Shown here: positions 57,311-64,000 of the stretch, one piece after another
How positions within the stretch are numbered: the stretch's first letter is position 1
How the letters are laid out: each line of letters begins with the position of its first letter
DNA from: JAEUNX01 sp034004685
GTDB lineage: Bacteria > Pseudomonadota > Gammaproteobacteria > Burkholderiales > Rhodocyclaceae
Length of the DNA stretch: 64,000 bases
Direction: 5' to 3'
Assembly (NCBI GenBank): GCA_034004685.1
Contig: JAVEWG010000017.1
Coordinates: 1 to 64,000 of the forward strand
Position numbers and translations under genes: made by a program
Notes under the pieces: model-generated
What the model was told of the DNA's origin: nothing
What the model saw: only the letters and a program-made list of their open reading frames with translations
The model's database searches: none

Positions 57311-58776
57311 TTGGGCATCAGGAAGGTGGTTTTCTCTTTCACGGAAACCGCCTCGTCGTCCAGCGACTTCACCACGAAATACAGGGGGCTGGAAGAGCCG
57401 GGTCTGGCGGATTCAGGCGGCACCTGGACCTGCACCGTTACGGCCTGGGTCGTGGCGGGCGCCACGTCAATCCGTGACTGATCGCCGGCCATGGCAGCGC
57501 CTTCAAGGCCGACGACCTGGATCTGGAAGGTTTGAGGTTGCTCGGTCATGTTCATGACCTGCAACCGATAGATGTTCTCGATCAATCCCCCCTCCACTTC
57601 CCTGGCCAGGGTCGTGCGGTCCCTGATCACATCCACCCGCAAGGGCGAACGGGTCGCCAATCCCCAGACGAAGGCGATGCAGATCAGTCCAAGGATCGCG
57701 CCATAGATCAGGGTTCGGGGCCGCAGCACATGAAGCAGGATGTCCTTGCGCCCCCAATGCCGCCGAATGGCATTCTCGGTGGAGTAGCGGATCAAGCCCC
57801 GGGGGTAATTCATCTTGTCCATCACCTGATCGCAGGCGTCGATACAGGCCGAGCAACCGATACATTCATACTGGAGGCCCTTGCGAATATCGATTCCCGT
57901 CGGACAGACCTGGACACAGATTTCGCAATCCACGCAGTCACCCTTGCCTACTGCACGCGGGTCGCCCCCCTTCTTGCGGGGGCCGCGTGGCTCACCCCGC
58001 TCTTGGTCATAGGTAATCACCAGGGTATCAGGGTCGAACATCACCCCCTGGAAGCGAGCATAGGGGCACATGTATTTGCACACCTGCTCCCGCATGATCC
58101 CGGCCATCAGGTAAGTGAAGCCCCCGTAAAACAGGATCCAGAACAACTCCCAAGGGCCAAAGCTGAAATGCTTCGCTTCTTGAAGCAGTTCGGACAGGGG
58201 AGAAAAATAGGCAACGAAGGTAAAGCCGGTCCATAGGGCCAGGGCCAGCCATACACCATACTTGGCACCCTTGATAGCCAGCTTGCGCGGTCCCATGGGC
58301 GCTTGGTCGAGCTTCATGCGCTTTTTGTGATCGCCTTCGATCTTTTGCTCGATCCACATGAATATCTCGGTGTAGACCGTCTGGGGACAGGCGTATCCAC
58401 ACCACAGACGACCCGCAATCGCCGTGAAGAAGAACAGGGAATAGGCAGAAATGATCAGCAGGATGGCCAGGAAAAACACATCCTGGGGCCAGAACACCCA
58501 GCCAAAGATATAGAACTTCCGTTCGGTAAGATGCAGCAAAAAGGCTTGTCGACCGTTCCACTCCAGCCAGGGCAGACCATAGAACAGGATCTGGGTAAGC
58601 CACACCAAAGCCCAGCGCCAGGTGGCAAAGAGTCCGCTCACCGAACGGACATAGACTTTCTTGCGCACCGCGTAGAGCTCATCGTTGCCACCATCCAGCT
58701 CCACAGGCTGAATCTGGATGACCTTGGCTTCGGGTGTCGGGGCTGGCTTGTGAATCATCGCTATATTCTGAAACAC
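57307..58776 (-). CDS. ccoG: Cytochrome c oxidase accessory protein CcoG
   Basis: A 489-aa protein from GTG at 58776; ATG at 58758 is an alternative, and neither has a clear ribosome binding site. Several membrane helices surround Fe-S motifs: CGYACPQTVYTEIFMWIE, CKYMCPYARFQGVMFD, and two ferredoxin-type clusters CVDCEICVQVCPTGIDIR and CIGCSACIDACDQVM. The C-terminal immunoglobulin-like domain (IYRLQVMNMTEQPQTFQIQV) is periplasmic. CcoG is thought to reduce Cu(II) for the oxidase copper site. It lies between ccoP and fixH. Confidence 0.94.
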   Translation of the reverse strand: MFQNIAMIHKPAPTPEAKVIQIQPVELDGGNDELYAVRKKVYVRSVSGLFATWRWALVWLTQILFYGLPWLEWNGRQAFLLHLTERKFYIFGWVFWPQDVFFLAILLIISAYSLFFFTAIAGRLWCGYACPQTVYTEIFMWIEQKIEGDHKKRMKLDQAPMGPRKLAIKGAKYGVWLALALWTGFTFVAYFSPLSELLQEAKHFSFGPWELFWILFYGGFTYLMAGIMREQVCKYMCPYARFQGVMFDPDTLVITYDQERGEPRGPRKKGGDPRAVGKGDCVDCEICVQVCPTGIDIRKGLQYECIGCSACIDACDQVMDKMNYPRGLIRYSTENAIRRHWGRKDILLHVLRPRTLIYGAILGLICIAFVWGLATRSPLRVDVIRDRTTLAREVEGGLIENIYRLQVMNMTEQPQTFQIQVVGLEGAAMAGDQSRIDVAPATTQAVTVQVQVPPESARPGSSSPLYFVVKSLDDEAVSVKEKTTFLMPN

Positions 58777-58843
58777 TAATTTTTTGGATCAAAATTTCCC
58801 CGGGGTTTAGCCCGGGGAAATGCGTCGTATCGACACCTACCAC

Positions 58844-59770
58844 TTACTTTGCGGCTTCGGCGCCCCCGGACACGCCAGAAATATAAGCGGCCAGCAGATG
58901 GACCTTCGCATCGCCCAGGAATTCCTGGAATGCGGGCATCCGGTTGGTACGCCCCTTGGTCACCGTCTCGATGATGGTGGCCTCGGAAGAGCCATACAAC
59001 CAGGTCTTGTCCGTCAGATTCGGAGCACCGAGACCCTGGTTACCCTTCCCATCCGGACCATGGCAGGCCGCGCAGTTCTGCGCGAACAGCTCCTTGCCTT
59101 GCTGAGCCCGCAGGGAATCGTGAGCCAGACCGGAAAGGGAACGCACGTAGTTAGCCACGTCCTTGGTTCCATCCGCGCCGAGCGCCGGACCGAAGGGCGG
59201 CATCATGCCCTGGCGGCCACCGGAGATCGTCGTCTTGATGGTCTCGGGCTCACCACCGTACAGCCAGTCATGGTCCGTCAGGTTGGGGAAGCCCTTGGCT
59301 CCCTTGGCGTCAGAGCCATGGCACTGAGCGCAATAGGTCAGAAACAGACGCTGACCCATGGCCTTGGCTTCCGGATCGGCCGCAACGGCCTTGAGATCCA
59401 TGCCCTTGTACTTGTCGAAGATCGGCGCGTACTTTTCAGTGGCCTTGCGCATTTCCTGCTGATACTGGCTGTTCTCGCCGGCAGCGGAGCTCCAACCGTA
59501 CATCCCCTGCTGGTTGCCAAAGCCCGGGTAGAGCACCAGATACACGATCGCGAAGATCACCGTGATCCAGAACAGATACATCCACCACCGGGGCAGCGGG
59601 TTGTTGTACTCGGCGAGGGTCTCGTCCCACACATGACCATGAAGCTGGTTCATCTCATGGGCGCGGTCGACCTTATTGTTCGAGATCAACACAAAGAGGC
59701 AATACGCCAGACTCAGGCCCACCAGCACCATCACGTAGGCGTTCCAGAAACCGCTAACAAAGTCAGCCAT
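58844..59770 (-). CDS. ccoP: cbb3-type cytochrome c oxidase subunit III (diheme CcoP)
   Basis: A 308-aa protein starting MADFVSGFWNAYVMVLVGLS. One or two N-terminal membrane helices anchor two c-type heme domains with CAQCHG and CAACHG motifs. The DETLAEYNNPLPRWWMYLFW segment after the first helix is the CcoP signature. Methionine ligands fit QGMMPPFG and NRMPAF. It passes electrons from cytochrome c to CcoO and CcoN. The start overlaps the ccoQ stop by eight bases. An in-frame extension to 59890 is not used. Confidence 0.96.
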   Translation of the reverse strand: MADFVSGFWNAYVMVLVGLSLAYCLFVLISNNKVDRAHEMNQLHGHVWDETLAEYNNPLPRWWMYLFWITVIFAIVYLVLYPGFGNQQGMYGWSSAAGENSQYQQEMRKATEKYAPIFDKYKGMDLKAVAADPEAKAMGQRLFLTYCAQCHGSDAKGAKGFPNLTDHDWLYGGEPETIKTTISGGRQGMMPPFGPALGADGTKDVANYVRSLSGLAHDSLRAQQGKELFAQNCAACHGPDGKGNQGLGAPNLTDKTWLYGSSEATIIETVTKGRTNRMPAFQEFLGDAKVHLLAAYISGVSGGAEAAK

Positions 59771-59954
59771 TTGTTTTTCCTTCTTTTGCCAGCCCACCGG
59801 CACGGCCAGTGGGCTCATCGTCATCGGTGAAGGGCAGGAGCGCCGCCTCCTCAAAACCCGCCTTCGCGTGCCTGCTGTAAGCCCAGGCACAGATTGCCAG
59901 GAAGCACAGGAAACCCATCAGGGTAATGATGGTCCTCAGGTCATTGATATCCAC
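59763..59954 (-). CDS. ccoQ: cbb3 oxidase subunit CcoQ
   Basis: A 63-aa protein from GTG at 59954, with GGAG eight bases upstream. One membrane helix (IITLMGFLCFLAICAWAYSR) is followed by an acidic tail (FEEAALLPFTDDDEPTGR), which is the CcoQ/FixQ layout. It stabilises the assembled oxidase. It sits between ccoO and ccoP and overlaps ccoP by eight bases. Confidence 0.93.
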   Translation of the reverse strand: MDINDLRTIITLMGFLCFLAICAWAYSRHAKAGFEEAALLPFTDDDEPTGRAGGLAKEGKTNG

Positions 59955-59969
59955 GGCGCATCTCCACCT

Positions 59970-60584
59970 TTACTTCACGTCCTTGAGGGCGGTGCCCAGA
60001 CCCTGCAGGTAGGCGATCACCGCCTCCATTTCGGTCTTGCCCTCCAACTGGGCCTTGGCGCCAGAGATCTCTTCGTCCGTATAGGGCACGCCCACCGTCC
60101 GCAGAGCCTTCATCTTGGTATCGATGTCAGCGGACTTCACCGGCCGCTCAAGCCAGGGGAAAGCTGGCATATTGGACTCGGGCACCACATCCCGGGGATT
60201 ATTCAGGTGGATCTGATGCCACTGGTCGGAATAACGCCCGCCCACCCGGGCCAGGTCCGGCCCAGTTCGCTTGGATCCCCACTGGAAGGGATGGTCATAC
60301 ACGAACTCGCCCGCCACGGAGTAATGGCCATAGCGCTCGGTTTCGGCGCGGAAGGGGCGAATCATCTGGGAGTGGCAGTTATAGCAGCCTTCCCGGATGT
60401 ACACATCCCGCCCCGCCAGGCGCAGGGGCTCATAGGGCTTCAGGCCCGGCACCGGCGTAGTGGTGGACTTTTGAAAGAACAGCGGAACGATTTCGACCAG
60501 ACCACCCACGCTGACCACCAGCAGGGTGAGAACGATCATCAAACCGACGCTGCGTTCGATAACGTCGTGTTTCGACTTTGCCAT
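59970..60584 (-). CDS. ccoO: cbb3-type cytochrome c oxidase subunit II (monoheme CcoO)
   Basis: A 204-aa protein. ATG at 60584 (MAKSKHDVIERSVGLMIVLT) is the family start; the in-frame extension to 60644 is rejected. One membrane helix precedes the c-heme domain with CYNCHSQMIRPFRAETERYG and a likely methionine ligand in SNMPAFPWL. The GDPHDPFQWGSKRTGPDLAR-like stretch (EFVYDHPFQWGSKRTGPDLA) is characteristic. It lies between ccoN and ccoQ in the oxidase operon. Confidence 0.96.
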   Translation of the reverse strand: MAKSKHDVIERSVGLMIVLTLLVVSVGGLVEIVPLFFQKSTTTPVPGLKPYEPLRLAGRDVYIREGCYNCHSQMIRPFRAETERYGHYSVAGEFVYDHPFQWGSKRTGPDLARVGGRYSDQWHQIHLNNPRDVVPESNMPAFPWLERPVKSADIDTKMKALRTVGVPYTDEEISGAKAQLEGKTEMEAVIAYLQGLGTALKDVK

Positions 60585-60603
60585 GATGAATGGGTCTCCC
60601 GAA

Positions 60604-62028
60604 TTAGGCGTGAGCGGCTTGAGGGGCAAGAACCGGCGCGTCATACGCCTTTTCGCCCGCGATGGTCTTCACCATGTTGTAGAACATGATGAGCATCCCG
60701 CTGAGGAAGAGCACACCGCCTACCAGACGGATGGTCCAGAAGGGATAGCTGGCCTTGACGGATTCCGCGAAGGAATAGGTCAGGGTGCCGTCCACGTTGG
60801 TGGCACGCCACATCAAGCCTTGCATCACACCTGCAATCCACATGGAAGCGATGTAGAGCACCACGCCAATGGTGGCGATCCAGAAGTGGGTGTTGATCAG
60901 CTTGGTGGAGTACATCTCGGTCTTACCGTACATACGGGGCAGCAGGTAATAAACGGAACCGATGGAAATCATGGCCACCCAGCCCAGCGCGCCGGAATGC
61001 ACATGGCCCACCGTCCAGTCGGTGTAGTGGGACAAGGCATTGACGGTCTTCACCGACATCATCGGGCCTTCGAAGGTGGACATGCCGTAGAAGGACAGGG
61101 AGGTGATCAAGAACTTCAGGATCGGATCAGTGCGCAGCTTATGCCAGGCGCCGGAAAGGGTCATGATCCCGTTGATCATGCCACCCCAGGAAGGCGCCAG
61201 CAGAATCAGGGAGAACAGCATGCCGACGGACTGGGTCCAGTCCGGCAGGGCGGTGTAATGCAGGTGGTGGGGGCCGGCCCACATGTAGGTGAAGATCAAA
61301 GCCCAGAAGTGCACCACCGACAACCGGTAGGAATACACGGGGCGCTCGGCCTGCTTGGGCACGAAGTAATACATCATCCCCAGGAAGCCGGCGGTCAGGA
61401 AGAAGCCCACCGCGTTATGGCCATACCACCACTGGATCATCGCGTCCTGCACACCTGCGTAGCAGGAATAGGACTTGGTCAGCGAAACCGGGATCTCACA
61501 GCTATTGACGATGTGCAGCAGGGCTACGGCGATAATGAAGGCGCCGTAGAACCAGTTGGCCACATAAATGTGGGAGGTCTTGCGAATCGCCACGGTGCCG
61601 AAGAACACCACGGCGTAGGCGACCCACACCAGGGTGATCAGGATGTCGATGGGCCATTCCAGTTCCGCATATTCCTTGCCGGAGGTAAAACCCAGCGGCA
61701 GGGTCACGGCGGCCAGGACGATGATCAGCTGCCACCCCCAAAAGGTGAAGGAAGCCAGCCAAGGCGCGAACAGCCGGGTATGGTTGGTACGCTGCACCAC
61801 GTAGTAGGACGTGGCGAACAGGGCACAGCCCCCGAACGCGAAGATCACCGCGTTGGTATGGAGCGGACGCAACCGCCCGAAATGCAGGAATTCGTGAACG
61901 TTCAGTTCAGGCCATACGAGCTGCGCCGCGGCAATGACGCCGACGAGCATGCCCACTATGCCCCACACCACCGTCATGATGGCGAACTGGCGCACGACTT
62001 TGTAGTTGTAAGTCGCTTGCGATTGCAT
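60604..62028 (-). CDS. ccoN: cbb3-type cytochrome c oxidase subunit I (CcoN)
   Basis: A 474-aa protein with about 12 membrane helices; ATG at 62028 (MQSQATYNYKVVRQFAIMTV) with GGGG upstream. Heme and copper ligands are visible: RLRPLHTNAVIFAFGGCALF for low-spin heme b, WWYGHNAVGFFLTAGFLGMM and MWAGPHHLHYTALPDW for Cu-B, and DWTVGHVHSGALGWVAMISI for the heme pair. The enzyme has high oxygen affinity and pumps protons. An FNR-type box lies about 104 bp upstream of the start. Confidence 0.97.
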   Translation of the reverse strand: MQSQATYNYKVVRQFAIMTVVWGIVGMLVGVIAAAQLVWPELNVHEFLHFGRLRPLHTNAVIFAFGGCALFATSYYVVQRTNHTRLFAPWLASFTFWGWQLIIVLAAVTLPLGFTSGKEYAELEWPIDILITLVWVAYAVVFFGTVAIRKTSHIYVANWFYGAFIIAVALLHIVNSCEIPVSLTKSYSCYAGVQDAMIQWWYGHNAVGFFLTAGFLGMMYYFVPKQAERPVYSYRLSVVHFWALIFTYMWAGPHHLHYTALPDWTQSVGMLFSLILLAPSWGGMINGIMTLSGAWHKLRTDPILKFLITSLSFYGMSTFEGPMMSVKTVNALSHYTDWTVGHVHSGALGWVAMISIGSVYYLLPRMYGKTEMYSTKLINTHFWIATIGVVLYIASMWIAGVMQGLMWRATNVDGTLTYSFAESVKASYPFWTIRLVGGVLFLSGMLIMFYNMVKTIAGEKAYDAPVLAPQAAHA

Positions 62029-62131
62029 GTGAGTCACCCCTTTGATTAAAAACCCCATTTAAAGCCTCCCCGACCCACAGCGGATAGCCGGGATATTTCG
62101 GCCAAGGATACGCTGCCATCGGGCACAACTT

Positions 62132-62145
62132 TTGATACAGATCAA
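62132..62145 (-). promoter_or_regulatory. FNR-type box of the ccoNOQP operon
   Basis: TTGATACAGATCAA is a perfect FNR consensus (TTGAT-N4-ATCAA). It lies 104 bp upstream of the ccoN start, between it and a terminator, so it most likely activates ccoNOQP at low oxygen. Confidence 0.88.
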
Positions 62146-62210
62146 CATTGTAGTGCACTGCAAGACCTGCCGCAAAACCAATATTGACGGGGTTTTCGGG
62201 GGTTTTGAGC

Positions 62211-62239
62211 AAAAAAAAGGGTGCGTCATCGACGCACCC
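62211..62239 (-). terminator. Rho-independent terminator on the minus strand
   Basis: On the minus strand GGGTGCGTC, loop GAT, GACGCACCC is followed by eight T. It would end leftward transcription from ccoS or from the second FNR-type box, keeping it apart from the ccoN promoter. Confidence 0.9.
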
Positions 62240-62325
62240 CCAACCCCAACAGAGAGACAAAAATTCCTGCGGCCTGCGCCGCTTTCCGAGCGCGCCACGC
62301 GTGCCGCCGAAAAACCATTTCTCAA
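62211..62325 (-). ncRNA. Candidate FNR-controlled small RNA
   Basis: The space between the box at 62353-62366 and the terminator at 62211-62239 holds no credible gene on the minus strand. Downstream of the box, CATACT or TTATAG at suitable distance could act as -10, placing a start near 62318. The transcript would be about 105-110 nt, GC-rich with CTGTTGGGGTTGGGG before the terminator. The gene is a hypothesis; the terminator could merely serve ccoS. Confidence 0.4.
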
Positions 62326-62352
62326 GTATGGCTATAAGAACTTCCGCTCTCC

Positions 62353-62366
62353 TTGACCTATATCAA
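62353..62366 (-). promoter_or_regulatory. Second FNR-type box, overlapping the end of ccoS
   Basis: TTGACCTATATCAA fits TTGAY-N4-ATCAA. It overlaps the ccoS stop codon (62363-62365) and lies about 325 bp from ccoN, with a terminator between. It is therefore not a simple ccoN promoter site. Confidence 0.72.
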
Positions 62367-62590
62367 TCGCCCGCATCTATGGTGCCACTTTCCGTGCCCT
62401 GACCGGCCTTCCCGGAACAGGTCTTACCCTCAGCGTCGGACGGACGGGGCTTGTCGTCATCCATCAGTAGTCGATAGGCGGGGCCCTCCATATCCTCGAA
62501 CTGCCCGCTACGCAGGGACCACCAGAACACCAGCCCGATGAGGAACACCAACACCACCGACAAGGGGATCAGCAAGTAAAGAATTTCCAT
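62363..62590 (-). CDS. ccoS: cbb3-type oxidase assembly protein CcoS
   Basis: A 75-aa protein starting MEILYLLIPLSVVLVFLIGL. The single membrane helix followed by VFWWSLRSGQFEDMEGPAYR is the CcoS/FixS signature. The hydrophilic tail is longer than in many homologues (DDDKPRPSDAEGKTCSGK). CcoS is needed for insertion of redox cofactors into cbb3 oxidase. It follows the P-type ATPase gene by about 30 bases. An in-frame extension to 62764 lies in that gene. Confidence 0.94.
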   Translation of the reverse strand: MEILYLLIPLSVVLVFLIGLVFWWSLRSGQFEDMEGPAYRLLMDDDKPRPSDAEGKTCSGKAGQGTESGTIDAGD

Positions 62591-62619
62591 CGATTCATCC
62601 AAGACCAGAAGGATGCCGG

Positions 62620-64000
62620 CTAAGGGTGGCGAACCCGCAAGCGCATGGCGTTGAGGACCACCAGCAGCGAACTGACGGACATGCCGATCCCCGCCATCCA
62701 GGGGGTGACCAGACCCAGCATAGCCAGGGGAATGGCGGTGAAATTGTAGGCGAAGGCCCACCACAGGTTCTGCCGGATGACCCGCAGACTTCGGTCCGCC
62801 AGATCCAGCGCGGCCACCAGGGCGCCAAGGTTTTCGGTCAGCAGGACCAAGTCCGCCTGATTGCGCGCCAGGTCGGTCCCCCCCCCCATCGCCACCGACA
62901 CCTGAGCCTGGGCAAGGACCGGTGCGTCATTGACACCGTCCCCCACCATCGCCACCACGTCCCCCTGGCTCTGGTAGGCCAGCAAGGCCTGGTGTTTGGC
63001 CTGAGGACTCAGCCCGCCGCGAAAATCCCCGATGCCCAGTGTGCCCGCCACCGCCGCCACGGCGGGCACACTGTCGCCACTCAAAATGGACAAGCCCCGT
63101 TTTCGTTGGGCCAAGGCCGCCATCAGGAAGGCGGCCTCTTCCCGGAGACTATCCGCCAGAAGAAAACCCCCCCACCACTGGCCCGGCCCGCCAAGCACCA
63201 CCACGCTCCCCATCGCCCTGTTCAAGCGCTGCAAGGAATCAGGCAAGGGCATCCCCACCAGCTCGGCAACGAATTCCGGTCGGCCCAGCCGCACCGGCAG
63301 CCCCCCCAACCGCCCCTCAACGCCTTGCCCGGTCACCGCGCGCAAATCCGTCACGGCCGCTACCGCCGCGCCGGCCGCACGGCGTACCCCGCCGGCGATG
63401 GCATGCTCGGATGCTGCCTCCAGACCGGCTGCCACCGCCAGCAACTCCGGCTCAGCTCGGTCGATGGCGACGATCTCATCCACCACCATGCGCCCGTGGG
63501 TCAGCGTGCCGGTTTTATCAAAAACGAATCGATTCGCCTTGGCCAGGGTTTCGATGGCATGCCCGCGGGTGACCAGGACACCTAGCCGCGCCATGGAATC
63601 GGTGGCCACCGTCAGGGCAGCGGGGGTCGCCAGAGACAAGGCGCAAGGACAGCTCACCACCAACACCGAAACGAATACCCACAAGGCCCGGGATGGCTCG
63701 ATCAGGTACCACCCCACCCCGGTGACCACTGCCAGGATGAGCAAGGCCACGATGAAACCGCCCGCCACGCGGTCCGCCAGCTCGACGACCCGGGGCTTCT
63801 CCATGGCCGCCCGCTCCATGAGCCGCTGGATCGCAGCCAGGCGGGTGGCGTCCCCCACCTGTTCCACGCGAATCACCAGGGGACTGGCCGTATTGATGCT
63901 GCCCCCGGTCACCGGGGAGCCCTGGCGCTTGGCTACCGGCGCGCTTTCCCCGGTCAGCAACGCTTCATTGGCTTCACTCTGGCCATCCAGCACCACGCCG
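62620..64000 (-). CDS. ccoI: CcoI-type copper-translocating P-type ATPase, C-terminal part
   Basis: The gene runs off the right edge; about 460 codons are visible. Present are the actuator TGES (EANEALLTGESAPVAKRQGS), SCPCALSLATPAALTVATDS with the CPC metal site, the phosphorylation motif FDKTGTLTHGRMV, an HA-type variant of the HP loop (ASEHAIAGGVRR) and MVGDGVNDAPVLAQAQVSVA. Adjacent ccoS and the ccoNOQP operon mark it as CcoI/FixI, which delivers copper to the oxidase. The HMA domains lie outside the window. The HAI variant instead of SEHP is typical of the FixI branch. Confidence 0.92.
   Translation of the reverse strand, partial: GVVLDGQSEANEALLTGESAPVAKRQGSPVTGGSINTASPLVIRVEQVGDATRLAAIQRLMERAAMEKPRVVELADRVAGGFIVALLILAVVTGVGWYLIEPSRALWVFVSVLVVSCPCALSLATPAALTVATDSMARLGVLVTRGHAIETLAKANRFVFDKTGTLTHGRMVVDEIVAIDRAEPELLAVAAGLEAASEHAIAGGVRRAAGAAVAAVTDLRAVTGQGVEGRLGGLPVRLGRPEFVAELVGMPLPDSLQRLNRAMGSVVVLGGPGQWWGGFLLADSLREEAAFLMAALAQRKRGLSILSGDSVPAVAAVAGTLGIGDFRGGLSPQAKHQALLAYQSQGDVVAMVGDGVNDAPVLAQAQVSVAMGGGTDLARNQADLVLLTENLGALVAALDLADRSLRVIRQNLWWAFAYNFTAIPLAMLGLVTPWMAGIGMSVSSLLVVLNAMRLRVRHP

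Noticed and set aside
58785..58800. TTTTTTGGATCAA near the ccoG start as an FNR box
   Set aside because: Only the right half site fits; the left half lacks TTGAY.
60526..62049. 507-codon plus-strand frame opposite ccoN
   Set aside because: Antisense to a complete oxidase subunit with all metal ligands.
1..64000. CRISPR arrays, rRNA genes and complete insertion sequences
   Set aside because: I looked for regularly spaced repeats, rRNA signatures and IS-type transposase genes with terminal inverted repeats and found none.

Overview
The window is GC-rich chromosomal DNA from a facultatively anaerobic betaproteobacterium, most likely of the Rhodocyclales (Azospira/Dechloromonas/Zoogloea type). 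That placement is inference. It rests on the gene set: ccoNOQP with ccoGHIS, hemN next to fnr, two NnrS-type membrane proteins with hemerythrins, class I phaC, an H+-pyrophosphatase and the block serS-rarA-lolA-ftsK-trxB. No rRNA is present to settle it.

Region 1 (1-6.7 kb) is a defence and relic island. It holds the 3' end of a type III-like DNA methyltransferase, an AlbA_2/ATP-binding protein with a five-copy 21-bp in-frame repeat, and a Res-like helicase-nuclease. A decayed primase/helicase fragment of mobile-element origin and about 0.6 kb without recognisable genes follow.

Region 2 (6678-22203) is an integrated element in the 3' end of a tRNA-Ser(CGA) gene. A 14-bp direct repeat marks both ends. 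A P4-type integrase lies beside the left end. Inside are a HigBA-like toxin-antitoxin pair with a palindromic operator, a candidate C4-type antisense RNA and small element genes. A long leftward set follows: AlpA-like regulator, Cys-rich protein, winged-helix replication protein with internal 18-bp repeats, DnaB helicase, phage-type proteins and a 1574-aa polyvalent protein. An HNH-like gene with a strong ribosome binding site is nested in another frame of the 1574-aa gene. I see no large terminase, portal, capsid or tail gene, so the element is a satellite candidate or a deleted prophage. A 100-N gap flanked by two identical 127-bp copies looks like an assembly artefact.

Region 3 (22.2-39.6 kb) is core chromosome: tRNA-Ser, mltF, serS, a small hypothetical gene, rarA, lolA, ftsK, a Crp-family regulator, trxB, an Smr protein, a PII protein, nadE, a FemAB-like acyltransferase, hppA and ppa.

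Region 4 (39.7-64 kb) combines metal handling with low-oxygen respiration. copZ and copA sit behind a MerR-type operator beside a frameshifted merR-like gene. Then come a SafE-like protein, hemN, fnr, hemerythrins, nnrS genes, a Dnr-like regulator, an oxygen-binding di-iron protein paired with an MCP-like protein, phaC, an RNA-processing metallo-hydrolase, uspA and the cbb3 oxidase with its assembly genes. Five FNR-type boxes (TTGAY-N4-RTCAA) tie this region together. One of them may drive a short untranslated RNA between ccoS and ccoN.
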